From positions 186,001-250,000 of the forward strand of contig NZ_JAMPKY010000002.1 in assembly GCF_039962255.1 (NCBI RefSeq): a stretch of 64,000 nucleotides of DNA, given 5' to 3'. Position numbers and translations under genes: made by a program. The notes below the pieces were generated by a model. That model made no database searches. It was not told where the DNA came from and saw nothing but the letters and a program-made list of their open reading frames with translations. Below are positions 63,942 to 64,000 of the stretch, one piece after another; positions within the stretch are counted from its first letter, which is position 1, and each line of letters begins with the position of its first letter. Origin of the DNA: Leptolyngbya subtilissima AS-A7. GTDB taxonomy: Bacteria; Cyanobacteriota; Cyanobacteriia; Phormidesmidales; Phormidesmidaceae.

Positions 63942-64000
63942 GGAGTCGGGATAGTGCTCCGCCAGGCTCGACGATTGGGTTAAGGGGCCGCCGGCTTGAC

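Overview
The window comes from a cyanobacterial chromosome. It carries photosynthesis genes (plastocyanin petE, PSII cytochrome c-550 psbV), a hormogonium-polysaccharide type hpsL, plastid-like metabolic genes (accD, ribBA, argC) and very many copies of the cyanobacterial HIP1 octamer GCGATCGC. hpsL and the overall gene style suggest a filamentous Leptolyngbya/Phormidium-like organism, but the species cannot be fixed from sequence alone.

Layout. 0-15 kb: end of a sugar-ABC substrate-binding protein, a phosphotransferase, hpsL, an exported metallo-beta-lactamase-fold protein, a broken nucleotidyltransferase gene, an RppB-like sensor kinase without a response regulator beside it, a GH57/DUF3536 protein, an AT-rich repeat protein that looks foreign, ribBA and argC. 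argC ends inside a 131-bp MITE-like element. 15-24 kb: two hybrid kinases in tandem, one a 2250-residue soluble kinase with twelve 92-residue HAMP units. 24-41 kb: mostly housekeeping, including a PPP phosphatase, gap, a GntR-desaturase-acyltransferase-fold module with a likely operator, OsmC, petE, psbV, accD, a GAF-GAF-PAS-adenylate cyclase, dienelactone hydrolase, a beta-lactamase-like hydrolase and an outer-membrane-type protein.

41.46-51.39 kb is the most interesting part: a mobile element of about 9.9 kb inserted in recQ, cutting it inside the Walker A codons (LPTG | GGKS). It carries a Tn554-type tnpA-tnpB-tnpC operon (two complete tyrosine recombinases plus a coiled-coil partner). Its cargo is a P63C-domain protein, a degenerate tRNA-Arg(CCU)-like sequence, a two-gene operon encoding a proteasome-beta-like Ntn hydrolase and a 69-residue protein, a small zinc-ribbon gene with a broken second copy, three helically phased DnaA boxes and a membrane GAF protein. 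I saw no HIP1 octamer inside it.

51-64 kb: the 3' part of recQ, then a cobalamin/metal-flavoured neighbourhood: a B12-binding radical SAM protein, the B12-dependent ribonucleotide reductase nrdJ, and a five-gene overlapping operon for a Co/Ni ECF transporter with an added lipoprotein and a membrane-anchored protein. A geranylgeranyl-reductase-family oxidoreductase, a BrnT/BrnA toxin-antitoxin pair and a TIGR04283-type glycosyltransferase follow.

The best candidates for something undescribed are the Ntn hydrolase pair and its carrier transposon, including the choice of the recQ P-loop as target.
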